Positions 36,681-47,425 of a stretch of 64,000 nucleotides of DNA are shown piece after piece. The translations under genes were made by a program, and so were the position numbers. The notes below the pieces were generated by a model. It worked only from the letters and a program-made list of their open reading frames with translations. It did no database searches and had not been told where the DNA came from. Within the stretch, counting starts at the first letter, position 1. Each line of letters starts with the position of its first letter. This DNA comes from Trissonchulus latispiculum (Eukaryota > Nematoda > Enoplea > Enoplida > Ironidae). The stretch spans positions 1 through 64,000 of the forward strand of contig JASAND010026561.1 in NCBI GenBank assembly GCA_030248195.1, read 5' to 3'.

Positions 36681-38961
36681 TAGAGATGAGATCAGGGCCG
36701 AGAAAGTCCGGCCCGGGCCCGCCCCACCGGCCCGGCCGGGCCGCGCCGGCCCGGGTTCCAGTCAGGGCCGGGCCGGGCCGGGCCTGAGGAAAAATTAGTA
36801 AGGGCCGGGCCGGGCCGCGCAGCTTCCAACGAAAAAAGCCCAGCCCGGCCCGGCCCTGTTCGGCCCTGTCTTGACGTTTTTCACATTAATTTATTGCATA
36901 CATACACTTTCGAATTCTAATATTTGTTTTTGCCTTCCTAAATTCAAAATTTCTTGCTTTCTTTGTATCAAATGAGACTGCATGTACCAAATATTGTTAA
37001 AGTTTGTGTACAGTTTTTGAAATTTTAGTAGATAAAGAGTGCCTCCGTGTATACATCAGCTTTCGAGTAACTGAAGTTTATAATTCTATTTCACACAACA
37101 AACAAACACATTCAAACATGCAAAACATTTAACTATTTTGGTAAATCGACCTCAGGCTAATTTAGTACATGTATTAATTTCCTTAGCAATTTAGGATGCT
37201 GAAATATTCGTAATGCACTGTTTTTTGAGAGAACATCGACTTTGAATCTCGAGAATACGATAAAGTGGCAGAACACAAAATTCTAAGTGTCTCAACACTT
37301 TATAGAAATTTTTTTTAAAAATCAGGGCTTTTCAGGGCCGGGCCGGGCCGCGCAGACCTAAACGGCGCTCAGGGCCGGGCCGGGCCAGGGCCTGAAATTT
37401 TTGACACAGGGCCGGGCCGGGCCGCGTATTTATAAAATGCACTCACACTACGCGCATATGGAAAGTGCACGGGTGTGACGCGCACTGTTAGGAAAATGCA
37501 CTCACATTAGGCTCATTATGGGAAAATTAAAGTTGCATATAATATAATTTTATATCCTTTCACGTTCATACGGTTGCAATACCAGCGGTTGTTCCATCAA
37601 GAGTAATATACTACGTAAAGGCGCATATAACAAGGTTTATATCACGGTTGTGTTTAATTGAGTAATTTATCACAAATTAGAGAAAATCAAATGGATTACA
37701 TGTGTAAAAAACTGACAGACCGACAGACATAATATTATATACGTTCTGACGTAATAAATCAAACTAGGAAGGAAACCAAGGAACGATCAGGAATAAAGTT
37801 CTTCGTTAAAAGAATCTTCGTGGAGGTATAAGGTATGTAAAACTCTAAGCGCTGAGCTGAGCGGGGAGCTGAGCACTAATCTGATATCTGTTATCTCCGC
37901 ATATGCTTTCATGTTAAGCTTACAACTTTAGTTTATACTAAGCTAACGAAAAGCTGAATCGAAAAACTGATTTCAGATTCGTGCTCAGAGTCCCTGAAAA
38001 CCCTTTTATGCAGGTTTTCAAAAAAACTTTTTTTTAAAACGAATTTTTGGCTCCCTTTCGTTCAAGCTAAAATTTATAATTTTGAAAAAATTTTAAAATT
38101 AAAATTTTTAATTTTTGATTTCATCAGCCACCAGTCATATTGGTCAAAAAATCAAAAGTTAGGGCTGGGGGCAAAGCGCAAAAGATCCGAATATTTTTAG
38201 GTTTAATTTTAAACAGAAAGCCACATAAATTTGCTTTAATATTTGGCATTTGGCAAACTGTTTACACAGTCAGCTTTGAAGACTACTACGGTTAAGCCAA
38301 GACTTAGATCAGTCAGAGTCTTTTGTATTAGGAGGCCACGTAATGTTACTGTAAAACCGATGAGTTTTACATACCTTATACCTCCACGAAGATTCTTTTA
38401 ACGAAGAACTTTATTCCTGATCGTTCCTTGGTTTCCTTCCTAGTTTGATTTATTACGTCAGAACGTATATAATATTATGTCTGTCGGTCAGTCAGTTTTT
38501 TACACATGTAATCCATTTGATTTTCTCTAATTTGTGATAAATTACTCAATTAAACACAACCGTGATATAAACCCTGTTTTATGCGCCGTTACGTAGTATA
38601 TATATTACTCTTGATGGAACAACCGCTGGTATTGCAACCGTATGAACGTGAATGGATATAAAATTATATTATATGCAACTTTAATTTTCCCATAATGAGC
38701 CTAATGTGAGTGCATTTTCCAAAGATTGCGCGTCATGCCCGTGCACTTTCCATATGCGCGTAGTGTGAGTGCATTTTCCTAACAGTGCGCGTCACACCCG
38801 TGCACTTTCCATATGCGCGTAGTGTGAGTGCATTTTATAAATACGCGGCAAATACGCGGCCCGGCCGCGTATTTATAAAATGCACCGGGCCGGACAGACC
38901 TAAAATTTGAACAGGGCCGGGACGGGCCGGGCCGAAAAAGTCGGCCCTGATCTCATCTCTA
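36681..38961. mobile_element. 2.3-kb hAT-like foldback element with GGGCC-rich ends
   Basis: Starts TAGAGATGAGATCAGGGCCG and ends with its complement. Exact 8-bp duplication CCTCCCCT at 36673-36680 and 38962-38969, as in hAT transposons. Arms of about 500 bp are inverted copies (left about 37430-37845, right about 38364-38880, e.g. GAGGTATAAGGTATGTAAAA against its complement). Blocks of repeated GGGCC/GGCCC lie near 36715-36865, 37330-37430 and 38850-38945. The centre holds a fragment of the palindromic element seen at 19905. No transposase. Confidence 0.82.
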
Positions 38962-39245
38962 CCTCCCCTAGCTAAATGCATATAAATAGGCATATGTATA
39001 AAAATTTTTACGTGCAAGGGGGAACTTTAGCATGATGACATCAGCATGTAATCTTTTCCCCCTTAGGCATTTAAGATTTATACAATGTTTTTAACAGTTT
39101 GGAGTGTATTGATTATATATTTCAGTACGGAGTGGATTGGTTATATATTTCAGTATAGTTTTACAATTTTCTTTGCGCTTTTAAAGATTTCAAAAGGGAT
39201 GTGAGGCATATTTATTATGCAAACTACAAAGCACAATTGTCTTAA

Positions 39246-39825
39246 GGGGGGGGGGGGCTACTTGGGTCAGAAATTCGACCATCTCCGATTTCGCTCAAAT
39301 TGTACCCATTGATACTCCTTAGGGTTCTACACAAACCATTGAAATTTGAGGCGATTCCGTCTAGGAACAAAAAAGTTTTGTTTAGAATTGGAAAAGCTAT
39401 CGATTGATGTAGATATTGAGCATATTTGTAAATTTCGAAAATGTCGCATTTTGACTTATTTTTGGGGCTGCTTCACGGAAACGATTATTACAACAATTAG
39501 AAGTCGAAATTTAAAAAATTCTCTTCGACAAGTTTTAGATATATATTGTATTTAGCTACAAAATGAGCTATAGAGTGATTTTGATTCTTATTCTTTCGAA
39601 CGGTTTTGATTTGAGTAAGTTATCGTTGCCAGAAGCGAAAAATCTAAAGTTCCGATTTTGGCCCATTTTCAATAGGAATTGGAAATTTTGAATGCCTGTA
39701 ACTTTTTTGTTCCTAGACGAAATCGCCTCAAATTTTAATGGTTTGTGTAGGACCCTAAGGAGTATCAATGGGCACAATTTGAGCGAAATCGGAGAGGGTC
39801 GAATTTTTGACCCAAGTAGCCCCCC
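39246..39825. mobile_element. TTAA-flanked foldback element
   Basis: Flanked by TTAA on both sides (39242-39245 and 39826-39829), with ends AGGGGGG... to ...CCCCCCTT read across the flank. The outer roughly 130 bp on each side are inverted copies, including CTACTTGGGTCAGAAATTCG and GAGTATCAATGGGCACAATT segments. TTAA duplication is typical of piggyBac and Kolobok types. No coding capacity. Confidence 0.7.
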
Positions 39826-41171
39826 TTAATACGAAACTTAAATTTTGTTAGTGAATAGGTATAAGAAATTGTTTAACTATAATAATATAGTTAAGGTCCG
39901 TTAGTTGGATAGCTTGTAATTTGCTTTTTAATTTTTTTATAGCCTACAAATTAAGAAATAAAATTAGTTTTAATCGATGTATAATTAAACTCACAGCCGA
40001 TTGCACCAACCGGGAATAATTAGCAGGCGAAAATTAATACCATATGAATAACTTCTGAATTGCTATTCACGCATTTCTGTCACGTGCCTGCAGGTAACCA
40101 GTTAGGTAAAAGCCACGCCCATACACGAACCAATAGTATTCAAGCACATGAAACTGGATTGCACTGAACATAAGTGTTGAAAGGGCTTGGTGTTCATCGA
40201 TATACGAGTGTATATTTTTTCTTTACTGAACCACATTTTCCTTTTTTTCAGTAGTTATCCCTTTTATTGAAACCATCTTAAAATTTTGTTTTTTGAATCC
40301 CCTCAAGTTTTTCTGGTGAACGAAAGCATAATATTTCCGTCTATTCCCATTACAGCAGTTGCAGAATTTTTGTCCAAAAAGTTTTGCCCAAATGATGATT
40401 TTTGTGCATTTTATCTAATCGGTAGAGTTGGGATGATTCCAAATTTAAAGTTTACCCTATGTTTAAGGTAACGTCTCGATCGCCTTCCCCCTTATCATTT
40501 TTCCGGTCTTCCCTCTTGTTTATTTCCCTATGATTCCTGATTTTTGTTGCCGTTTATGGTGTACATATTGAGCATCAGTTTGATCAGTGATGGGCACAAG
40601 ATATTTTTCAGAAAGTTAAATTTTAATTTATCGTTTCAAGAAAGTTATCATTTTCGAAGTCTAGATTACAAAAACATTTTCTGGATATTTTTGCAAAGTA
40701 TTCCTAATTTTTGTTAAAAATTAGATTTTGTTAGGAAAACCCACCCAAGCCCAATTATTTCACAAAGCTTGACCCAATGGGCTGAAATTTAAATCTGAGT
40801 ATGGTTCAAGCTAGACGCAGCATAGTCATGGTTTGATCCGAAGGACAAGACAAGACAGCCGGTTTGCTATCAAAGGAAGCAAAATTTCTTGAACTGTCTT
40901 CTAAGCTCGTCGTCAGTATAAACTGAAATGGGTCGGAGAAATCGTGAACGCCTCGTCGAATGACGTTGACGCCTGGCAAACTGCGCAAGTCGCAATTGTA
41001 ACCCATTTCGGAAAAATTTGTGGGATTATGAAACAAAGATAGTACTAATCACATGTTATTCTTAGTGGCGGGTAATAATAACTCGTGAATAAATTTGAAC
41101 TACTTATTCACGTGTTATTCAGGAGCTGTTCAAGATTAACTTGGTGCAACAAAATTTATAAATAGACAGAC

Positions 41172-42515
41172 TTTCCATTTTGCAACACGGTTTCTTACCT
41201 GGTCGCTCAACAGTTTCCCAACTCTTACAGTGTTTAAATGATTGGACTAAAGCAGTTGACAGCGGAAGCTTTGTAGATGTAATTTATATGGATGTGGCAA
41301 AGGCATTTGATTGTGTGTCTCATGAAAAGCTATGTCAAAAACTTTCTGCCTTAAAAATACCTCCGACTGTTCTTGAATGGATTTACGCGACTATTTAAGC
41401 AATAGAAAACAGTACGTCAGTATTGTTTACCAGAAATCTCCTCTTTCCGACATAACCTCCGGTGTTCCGCAAGGGAGTATATTAGGTCCCATTTTATTTC
41501 TTGTGTACATAAATGACTTAATAGATGCTGTAAAATTTGCTAACATAAAATTATATGCTGATGACTCTAAGCTTTATATAGTTTTCAATCAACCACAAGA
41601 AACCGAAGCACTGCAAACTGACCTAAACAATGTTTGCGACTGGTTCACTAAAATGCAGTTAAACCTTGCTGTTAGTAAATGTACTGTTTTGCACATTGGT
41701 AACAAAAATCCATGTTCTGTTTATAATCTAAATAATGACCAGTTACTTTCTGTACAGTATGCTCGTGACCTTGGAGTTTTGATGCAAAATAACTTAAAGT
41801 TTGATATGCATTGTACTGGTATTGCTTCCACCGCTTCAAAAATGGCAAACTTAATTTTGAGAAGTTTCAGTACTAAAAATCGTTCTTTTCTAGTTAAGTT
41901 ATTTAATATCTATGTAAAACCTAGATTAGAATACGCTTCTGAAGTTTGGTCGCCATACTACATAAAAGATATAAACACGATTGAAGGTGTTCTTAGAAAG
42001 TTTACTAAATTCCTCCCTGGTTTAGGAAACTTAACTTATCCTGAAAGACTGAAAAAATTAAACATTATTAGCCTAGAAGAAGGGCGTCTAAGAAAAGATC
42101 TTATAATGGTTTATAAGATTCTAAACCATTTAACGGATATACACCCCGAAGACTTTTTCAGTAAAGCAGTTCTAACATCAAATCGTGGGCATAGCCTAAA
42201 ATTATATAGAAATCATTCTAAAATTTTGTGTAGATCAAGCTTTTTTTCCAATAGGATTGTTCCTATTTGGAATACTTTACCGCAGTATATAGTAATGTCA
42301 AGTTCACTGGATAGCTTTAAAGAACAACTGTCTACTTATGACTTGTCTGTGTTTTTGAAAGGTGTGGCGTCAGTAGCAGTTTAACAACGGCTCTGCCACT
42401 ACCTCAGATTGCAGGTTGTTTTTCTTATTTTTTGTGTTGTTTTGTTATGTACCTATAGTTTACTTTTTGTACCTGTTCTTCTGGCATTAAACTAAACTAA
42501 ACTAAACTAAACTAA
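41172..42515 (+). mobile_element. 5'-truncated LINE inserted in the left flank repeat
   Basis: The insertion is flanked by ACAGAC (41166-41171 and 42516-42521). The right flank repeat has one uninterrupted ACAGAC at 48653-48658, a natural empty site. The 3' end is a (TAAAC)n tail. Only the RT C-terminal half remains. The short tail repeat and sequence suggest a CR1/Jockey-like group; clade not settled. Confidence 0.85.
41180..42384 (+). pseudogene. LINE reverse transcriptase fragment with one frameshift
   Basis: 41180-41398 reads QHGFLPGRSTVSQLLQCLND and VIYMDVAKAFDCVSHEKL. A 2-bp insertion of CG near 41388 ends this frame. The next frame (41377-42384) continues YLSNRKQYVSIVYQKSP, SGVPQGSILGPILF and the catalytic KLYADDSKLYIVF, then the thumb and C-terminal region with SRLEYASEVWSP-like text (PRLEYASEVWSPYY), ending at TAA 42382-42384. 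No RNase H. Confidence 0.85.
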
Positions 42516-42589
42516 ACAGACGTTATTCGCGAATTACTCGTGAATAGCTTATTCATTTGCTAATCACGGTTGGTGCAATCGGTTTTGCA

Positions 42590-42870
42590 ATCGGTTGCAA
42601 TTAAGTCAACTCTCGTGATTGCACAAATAATTTTAACTCTGCCATTAACTCTTTTAACTCTTCGCGAATGCACATAGTTAATACTTAATTCTAACTGTCC
42701 CTCTTTTAACTCTTTTAACTCTTCGCGAATACATAGAGTTAATTTTAACTCTGCCAGTTTTAACTCTGGTTTTTAACCCTGCAGAGTTAAAAACAGGCAG
42801 AGTTAAATTTAACCCTGCGCATTCATGAAAAGGTTAAAAGGGTTAATTTTAAATATACTTTACTCTACCC
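42590..42870. repeat. Cluster of TTTTAACTCT / AGAGTTAA palindromic motifs
   Basis: At least ten TTAACTCT-type words and several inverted AGAGTTAA words are spaced 10-30 bp apart, with CTTCGCGAATGCA between them. The same cluster is present at 48775-48985 in the right flank copy. Function unknown; it resembles subterminal repeats of a DNA transposon. Confidence 0.6.
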
Positions 42871-43172
42871 ATTCGCGAAAAGGCCCCAGTCATAAACAAG
42901 AACATTCCAAAGAATCTCCGCTGAGTGAAGCCCTCAGCCATGCAACTAAATAAAATATTTTACTGCGGTATATATAAGGTGTTCATGTTTATGTCCTTTT
43001 GGTTTTAGGTTATAAAATTTCTATAATCAAATTATTTAATGCCATCTTTTAATTTCGGAGTAATATGAAAATGTCATAAAGTATAGGTATTCTACTTTCA
43101 AAATATCAGAGTTTAAATCAAGAAATGTCAAAATCATCCGTTTCTTCAGGTTTAATATAACTAGTCTGAGCT

Positions 43173-46100
43173 TCAGCAGGAGCAATTTTTGCAACCAGAG
43201 TTGGTATTTCCTTCCTTGCTGTCGCAGCACTTGCAGTTGCAGGCATTCTCGGATTGACCACAGCAGGAACAACACTTGCAACCACAGTTGGCATTTCCTT
43301 CCTTGCAGTCGCAGCACTTGCAGTTGCAGGCATTCTTCACTCCACAGCCGGTGCAATTCTTGCAACCGCAGTTTGGATTTCCTTCCTTGCAGTCGCAGTA
43401 CTTGCAGTTGCAGGCATTCTTCAAGCCACAGCAGGTGCAATTCTTGCAACCGCAGTTTGGATTTCCCTCCTTGCAGTCGCAGCACTTGCAGTTGCAGGCA
43501 TTCTTCAAGCCACAGCAGGTGCAATTCTTGCAACCGCAGTTTGGATTTCCCTCCTTGCAGTCGCAGCACTTGCAGTTGCAGACATTCTCGGATTGACCAC
43601 AGCAGGAACAACACTTGCAACCACAGTTGGCATTTCCTTCCTTGCAGTCGCAGCACTTGCAGTTGCAGGCATTCTTCACTCCACAGCAGGTGCAATTCTT
43701 GCAACCGCAGTTTGGATTTCCTTCCTTGCAGTCGCAGCACTTGCAGTTGCAGGCATTCTTCAAGCCACAGCAGGTGCAATTCTTGCAACCGCAGTTTGGA
43801 TTTCCCTCCTTGCAGTCGCAGCACTTGCAGTTGCAGGCATTCTCGGATTGACCACAGCAGGAACAACACTTGCAACCACAGTTGGCATTTCCTTCCTTGC
43901 AGTCGCAGCACTTGCAGTTGCAGGCATTCTTCACTCCACAGCCGGTGCAATTCTTGCAACCGCAGTTTGGATTTCCTTCCTTGCAGTCGCAGTACTTGCA
44001 GTTGCAGGCATTCTTCAAGCCACAGCAGGTGCAATTCTTGCAACCGCAGTTTGGATTTCCCTCCTTGCAGTCGCAGCACTTGCAGTTGCAGGCATTCTTC
44101 AAGCCACAGCAGGTGCAATTCTTGCAACCACAGTTGGCATTTCCTTCCTTGCAGTCGCAGCACTTGCAGTTGCAGGCATTCTTCACTCCACAGCAAGTGC
44201 AATTCTTGCCACCGCAGTTTGGATTTCCTTCCTTGCAGTCGCAGCACTTGCAGTTGCAGGCATTCTTCAAGCCACAGCAGGTGCTATTCTTGCAACCGCA
44301 GTTTGGATTTCCCTCCTTGCAGTCGCAGCACTTGCAGTTGCAGGCATTCTCGGATTGACCACAGCAGGAACAACACTTGCAACCGCAGTTTGGATTTCCC
44401 TCCCTGCAGTCGCAGCACTTGCAGTTGCAGGCATTCTCGGATTGACCACAGCAGGAACAACACTTGCAACCACAGTTGGCATTTCCTTCCTTGCAGTCGC
44501 AGCACTTGCAGTTGCAGGCATTCATCACTCCACAGCAGGTGCAATTCTTGCAACAGCAGTTTGGATTTCCCTCCTTGCAGTCGCAGCACTTGCAGTTGCA
44601 GGCATTCTCGGATTGACCACAGCAGGAACAACACTTGCAACCACAGTTGGCATTTCCTTCCTTGCAGTCGCAGCACTTGCAGTTGCAGGCATTCATCACT
44701 CCACAGCAGGTGCAATTCTTGCAACAGCAGTTTGGATTTCCCTCCTTGCAGTCGCAGCACTTGCAGTTGCAGGCATTCTCGGATTGACCACAGCAGGAAC
44801 AACACTTGCAACCACAGTTGGCATTTCCTTCCTTGCAGTCGCAGCACTTGCAGTTGCAGGCATTCTTCACTCCACAGCAGGTGCAATTCTTGCAACCGCA
44901 GTTTGGATTTCCCTCCTTGCAGTCGGAGCACTTGCAGTTGCAGGCATTCTCGGATTGATCACAGCAGGAACAACACTTGCAACCACAGTTGGCATTTCCT
45001 TCCTTGCAGTCGCAGCACTTGCAGTTGCAGGCATTCATCACTCCACAGCAGGTGCAATTCTTGCAACAGCAGTTTGGATTTCCCTCCTTGCAGTCGCAGC
45101 ACTTGCAGTTGCAGGCATTCTCGGATTGACCACAGCAGGAACAACACTTGCAACCACAGTTGGCATTTCCTTCCTTGCAGTCGCAGCACTTGCAGTTGCA
45201 GGCATTCTTCACTCCACAGCAGGTGCAATTCTTGCAACAGCAGTTTGGATTTCCCTCCCTGCAGTCGCAGCACTTGCAGTTGCAGGCATTCTCGGATTGA
45301 CCACAGCAGGAACAACACTTGCAACCACAGTTGGCATTTCCTTCCTTACAGTCGCAGCACTTGCAGTTGCAGGCATTCATCACTCCACAGCAGGTGCAAT
45401 TCTTGCAACAGCAGTTTGGATTTCCCTCCTTGCAGTCGCAGCACTTGCAGTTGCAGGCATTCTCGGATTGACCACAGCAGGAACAACACTTGCAACCACA
45501 GTTGGCATTTCCTTCCTTGCAGTCGCAGCACTTGCAGTTGCAGGCATTCTTCAAGCCACAGCAGGTGCAATTCTTGCAACCGCAGTTTGGATTTCCGTCC
45601 TTGCAGTCGCAGCACTTGCAGTTGCAGGCATTCATCACTCCACAGCAGGTGCAATTCTTGCAACCGCAGTTTGGATTTCCTTCCTTGCAGTCGCAGCACT
45701 TGCAGTTGCAGGCATTCTTCAAGCCACAGCAGGTGCTATTCTTGCAACCGCAGTTTGGATTTCCCTCCTTGCAGTCGCAGCACTTGCAGTTGCAGGCATT
45801 CTCGGATTGACCACAGCAGGAACAACACTTGCAACCACAGTTGGCATTTCCTTCCTTGCAGTCGCAGCACTTGCAGTTGCAGGCATTCTTCACTCCACAG
45901 CAAGTGCAATTCTTGCCACCGCAGTTTGGATTTCCTTCCTTGCAGTCGCAGCACTTGCAGTTGCAGGCATTCTTCAAGCCACAGCAGGTGCTATTCTTGC
46001 AACCGCAGTTTGGATTTCGCTCCTTGCAGTCGCAGCACTTGCAGTTGCAGGCATTCTCGGATTGACCACAGCAGGAACAACACTTGCAACCGCAGTTTGG

Positions 46101-47425
46101 ATTTCCCTCCCTGCAGTCGCAGCACTTGCAGTTGCAGGCATTCTCGGATTGACCACAGCAGGAACAACACTTGCAACCACAGTTGGCATTTCCTTCCTTA
46201 CAGTCGCAGCACTTGCAGTTGCAGGCATTCATCACTCCACAGCAGGTGCAATTCTTGCAACAGCAGTTTGGATTTCCCTCCTTGCAGTCGCAGCACTTGC
46301 AGTTGCAGGCATTCTCGGATTGACCACAGCAGGAACAACACTTGTAACCACAGTTGGCATTTCCTTCCTTGCAGTCGCAGCACTTGCAGTTGCAGGCATT
46401 CTTCACTCCACAGCAGGTGCAATTCTTGCAACCGCAGTTTGGATTTCCCTCCTTGCAGTCGCAGCACTTGCAGTTGCAGGCCTTCTCGGATTGATCACAG
46501 CAGGAACAACACTTGCAACCACAGTTGGCATTTCCTTCCTTGCAGTCGCAGCACTTGCAGTTGCAGGCATTCATCACTCCACAGCAGGTGCAATTCTTGC
46601 AACAGCAGTTTGGATTTCCCTCCTTGCAGTCGCAGCACTTGCAGTTGCAGGCATTCTCGGATTGACCACAACAGGAACAACACTTGCAACCACAGTTGGC
46701 ATTTCCTTCCTAGCAGTCGCAGCACTTCCAGTTGCAGGCATTCTTCACTCCACAGTAGGTGCAATTCTTGCAACCGCAGTTTGGATTTCCCTCCTTGCAC
46801 TCGCAGCACTTGCAGTTGCAGGCATTCACGGATTGACCACAGCAGGAACAACACTTGCAACCACAGTTGGCATTTACTTCCTTGCAGTCGCAGCACTTGC
46901 AGTTGCAGGCATTCATCACTCCACAGCAGGTGCAATTCTTGCAACAGCAGTTTGGATTTCCCTCCTTGCAGTCGCAGCACTTGCAGTTGCAGGCATTCTC
47001 GGATTGATCACAGCAGGAACAACACTTGCAACCACAGTTGGCATTTCCTTCCTTGCAGTCGCAGCACTTGCAGTTGCAGGCATTCTTCAAGCCACAGCAG
47101 GTGCAATTCTTGCAACCGCAGTTTAGTTCCTGCTTGCAGTCGGAGCACTTGCAGTTGCAGGCATTCTCGGATTGACCACAGCAGGAACAACACTTGCAAC
47201 CACAGTTGGCATTTCCTTCCTTGCAGTCGCAGCACTTGCAGTTGCAGGCATTCTTCAAGCCACAGCAGGTGCAATTCTTGCAACCGCAGTTTGGATTTCC
47301 CTCCTTGCAGTCGCAGCACTTGCAGTTGCAGGCATTCTCGGATTGACCACAGCAGGAACAACACTTGCAACCACAGTTGGCATTTCCTTCCTTGCAGTCA
47401 GCAGGTGCAATTCTTGCAACCGCAA
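43173..47425 (-). CDS. Giant metallothionein-like Cys-repeat protein (array, 5' end missing)
   Basis: The minus strand encodes about 49 tandem modules of 28 or 29 residues. Type A (29 aa): C-x-C-x-CC-x-C-x6-C-x-C-x-CC-x-CC, ending GQSE. Type B (28 aa): C-x-C-x-CC-x-C-x6-C-x-C-x2-C-x-CC, ending GLK, GVK or GVM. Cys is about 37%, with Lys, Asn and Gly and almost no hydrophobic or aromatic residues: the composition of metallothioneins, which chelate Zn, Cu or Cd in the cytosol. Frame 43173-46577 is open for 1,134 codons. A TAG (Lys to stop) at 46710-46712 separates it from 46713-47258 in the same frame. The last module is diverged (CDSKEGNTNSGCKNCSC then TGA), like a real C-terminus. The right end is cut by a 38-bp deletion and no start exon or signal peptide is seen. 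Could be a decaying or satellite-like array. Confidence 0.6.
43190..47425. repeat. Tandem array of 84- and 87-bp units
   Basis: Units alternate in patterns such as A-B and A-B-B, so 171 bp is a common higher-order period. All unit lengths are multiples of three. Because the units have few stops, long open frames also exist on the plus strand. Blocks of several units recur nearly identically (for example 43340-43600 and 43935-44100), which shows recent unequal exchange. Confidence 0.9.

Larger units (their letters stand above)
39997..43000. repeat. Left copy of the 1.7-kb direct repeat flanking the Cys-rich array
   Basis: From about 40012 this copy matches 47424-49125 in the same orientation (ATAATTAGCAGGCGAAAATT at the start, AAGGTGTTYATGTTTATGTC at the end), apart from a LINE insertion at 41172-42515 and small indels. 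It contains many TTATTCACG and TTTTAACTCT motifs in both orientations. CCGATTGCACCAACCG at 39997-40012 is the exact reverse complement of 42567-42582, so part of it may be a transposon. Confidence 0.75.

Noticed and set aside
43190..47425. CRISPR-like array
   Set aside because: Units abut with no variable spacers, and this is a eukaryotic locus; it is a coding-type tandem repeat.
43190..47425. Alpha-satellite-like 171-bp period
   Set aside because: The number is a coincidence of 84 plus 87; the sequence has no relation to centromeric satellite.
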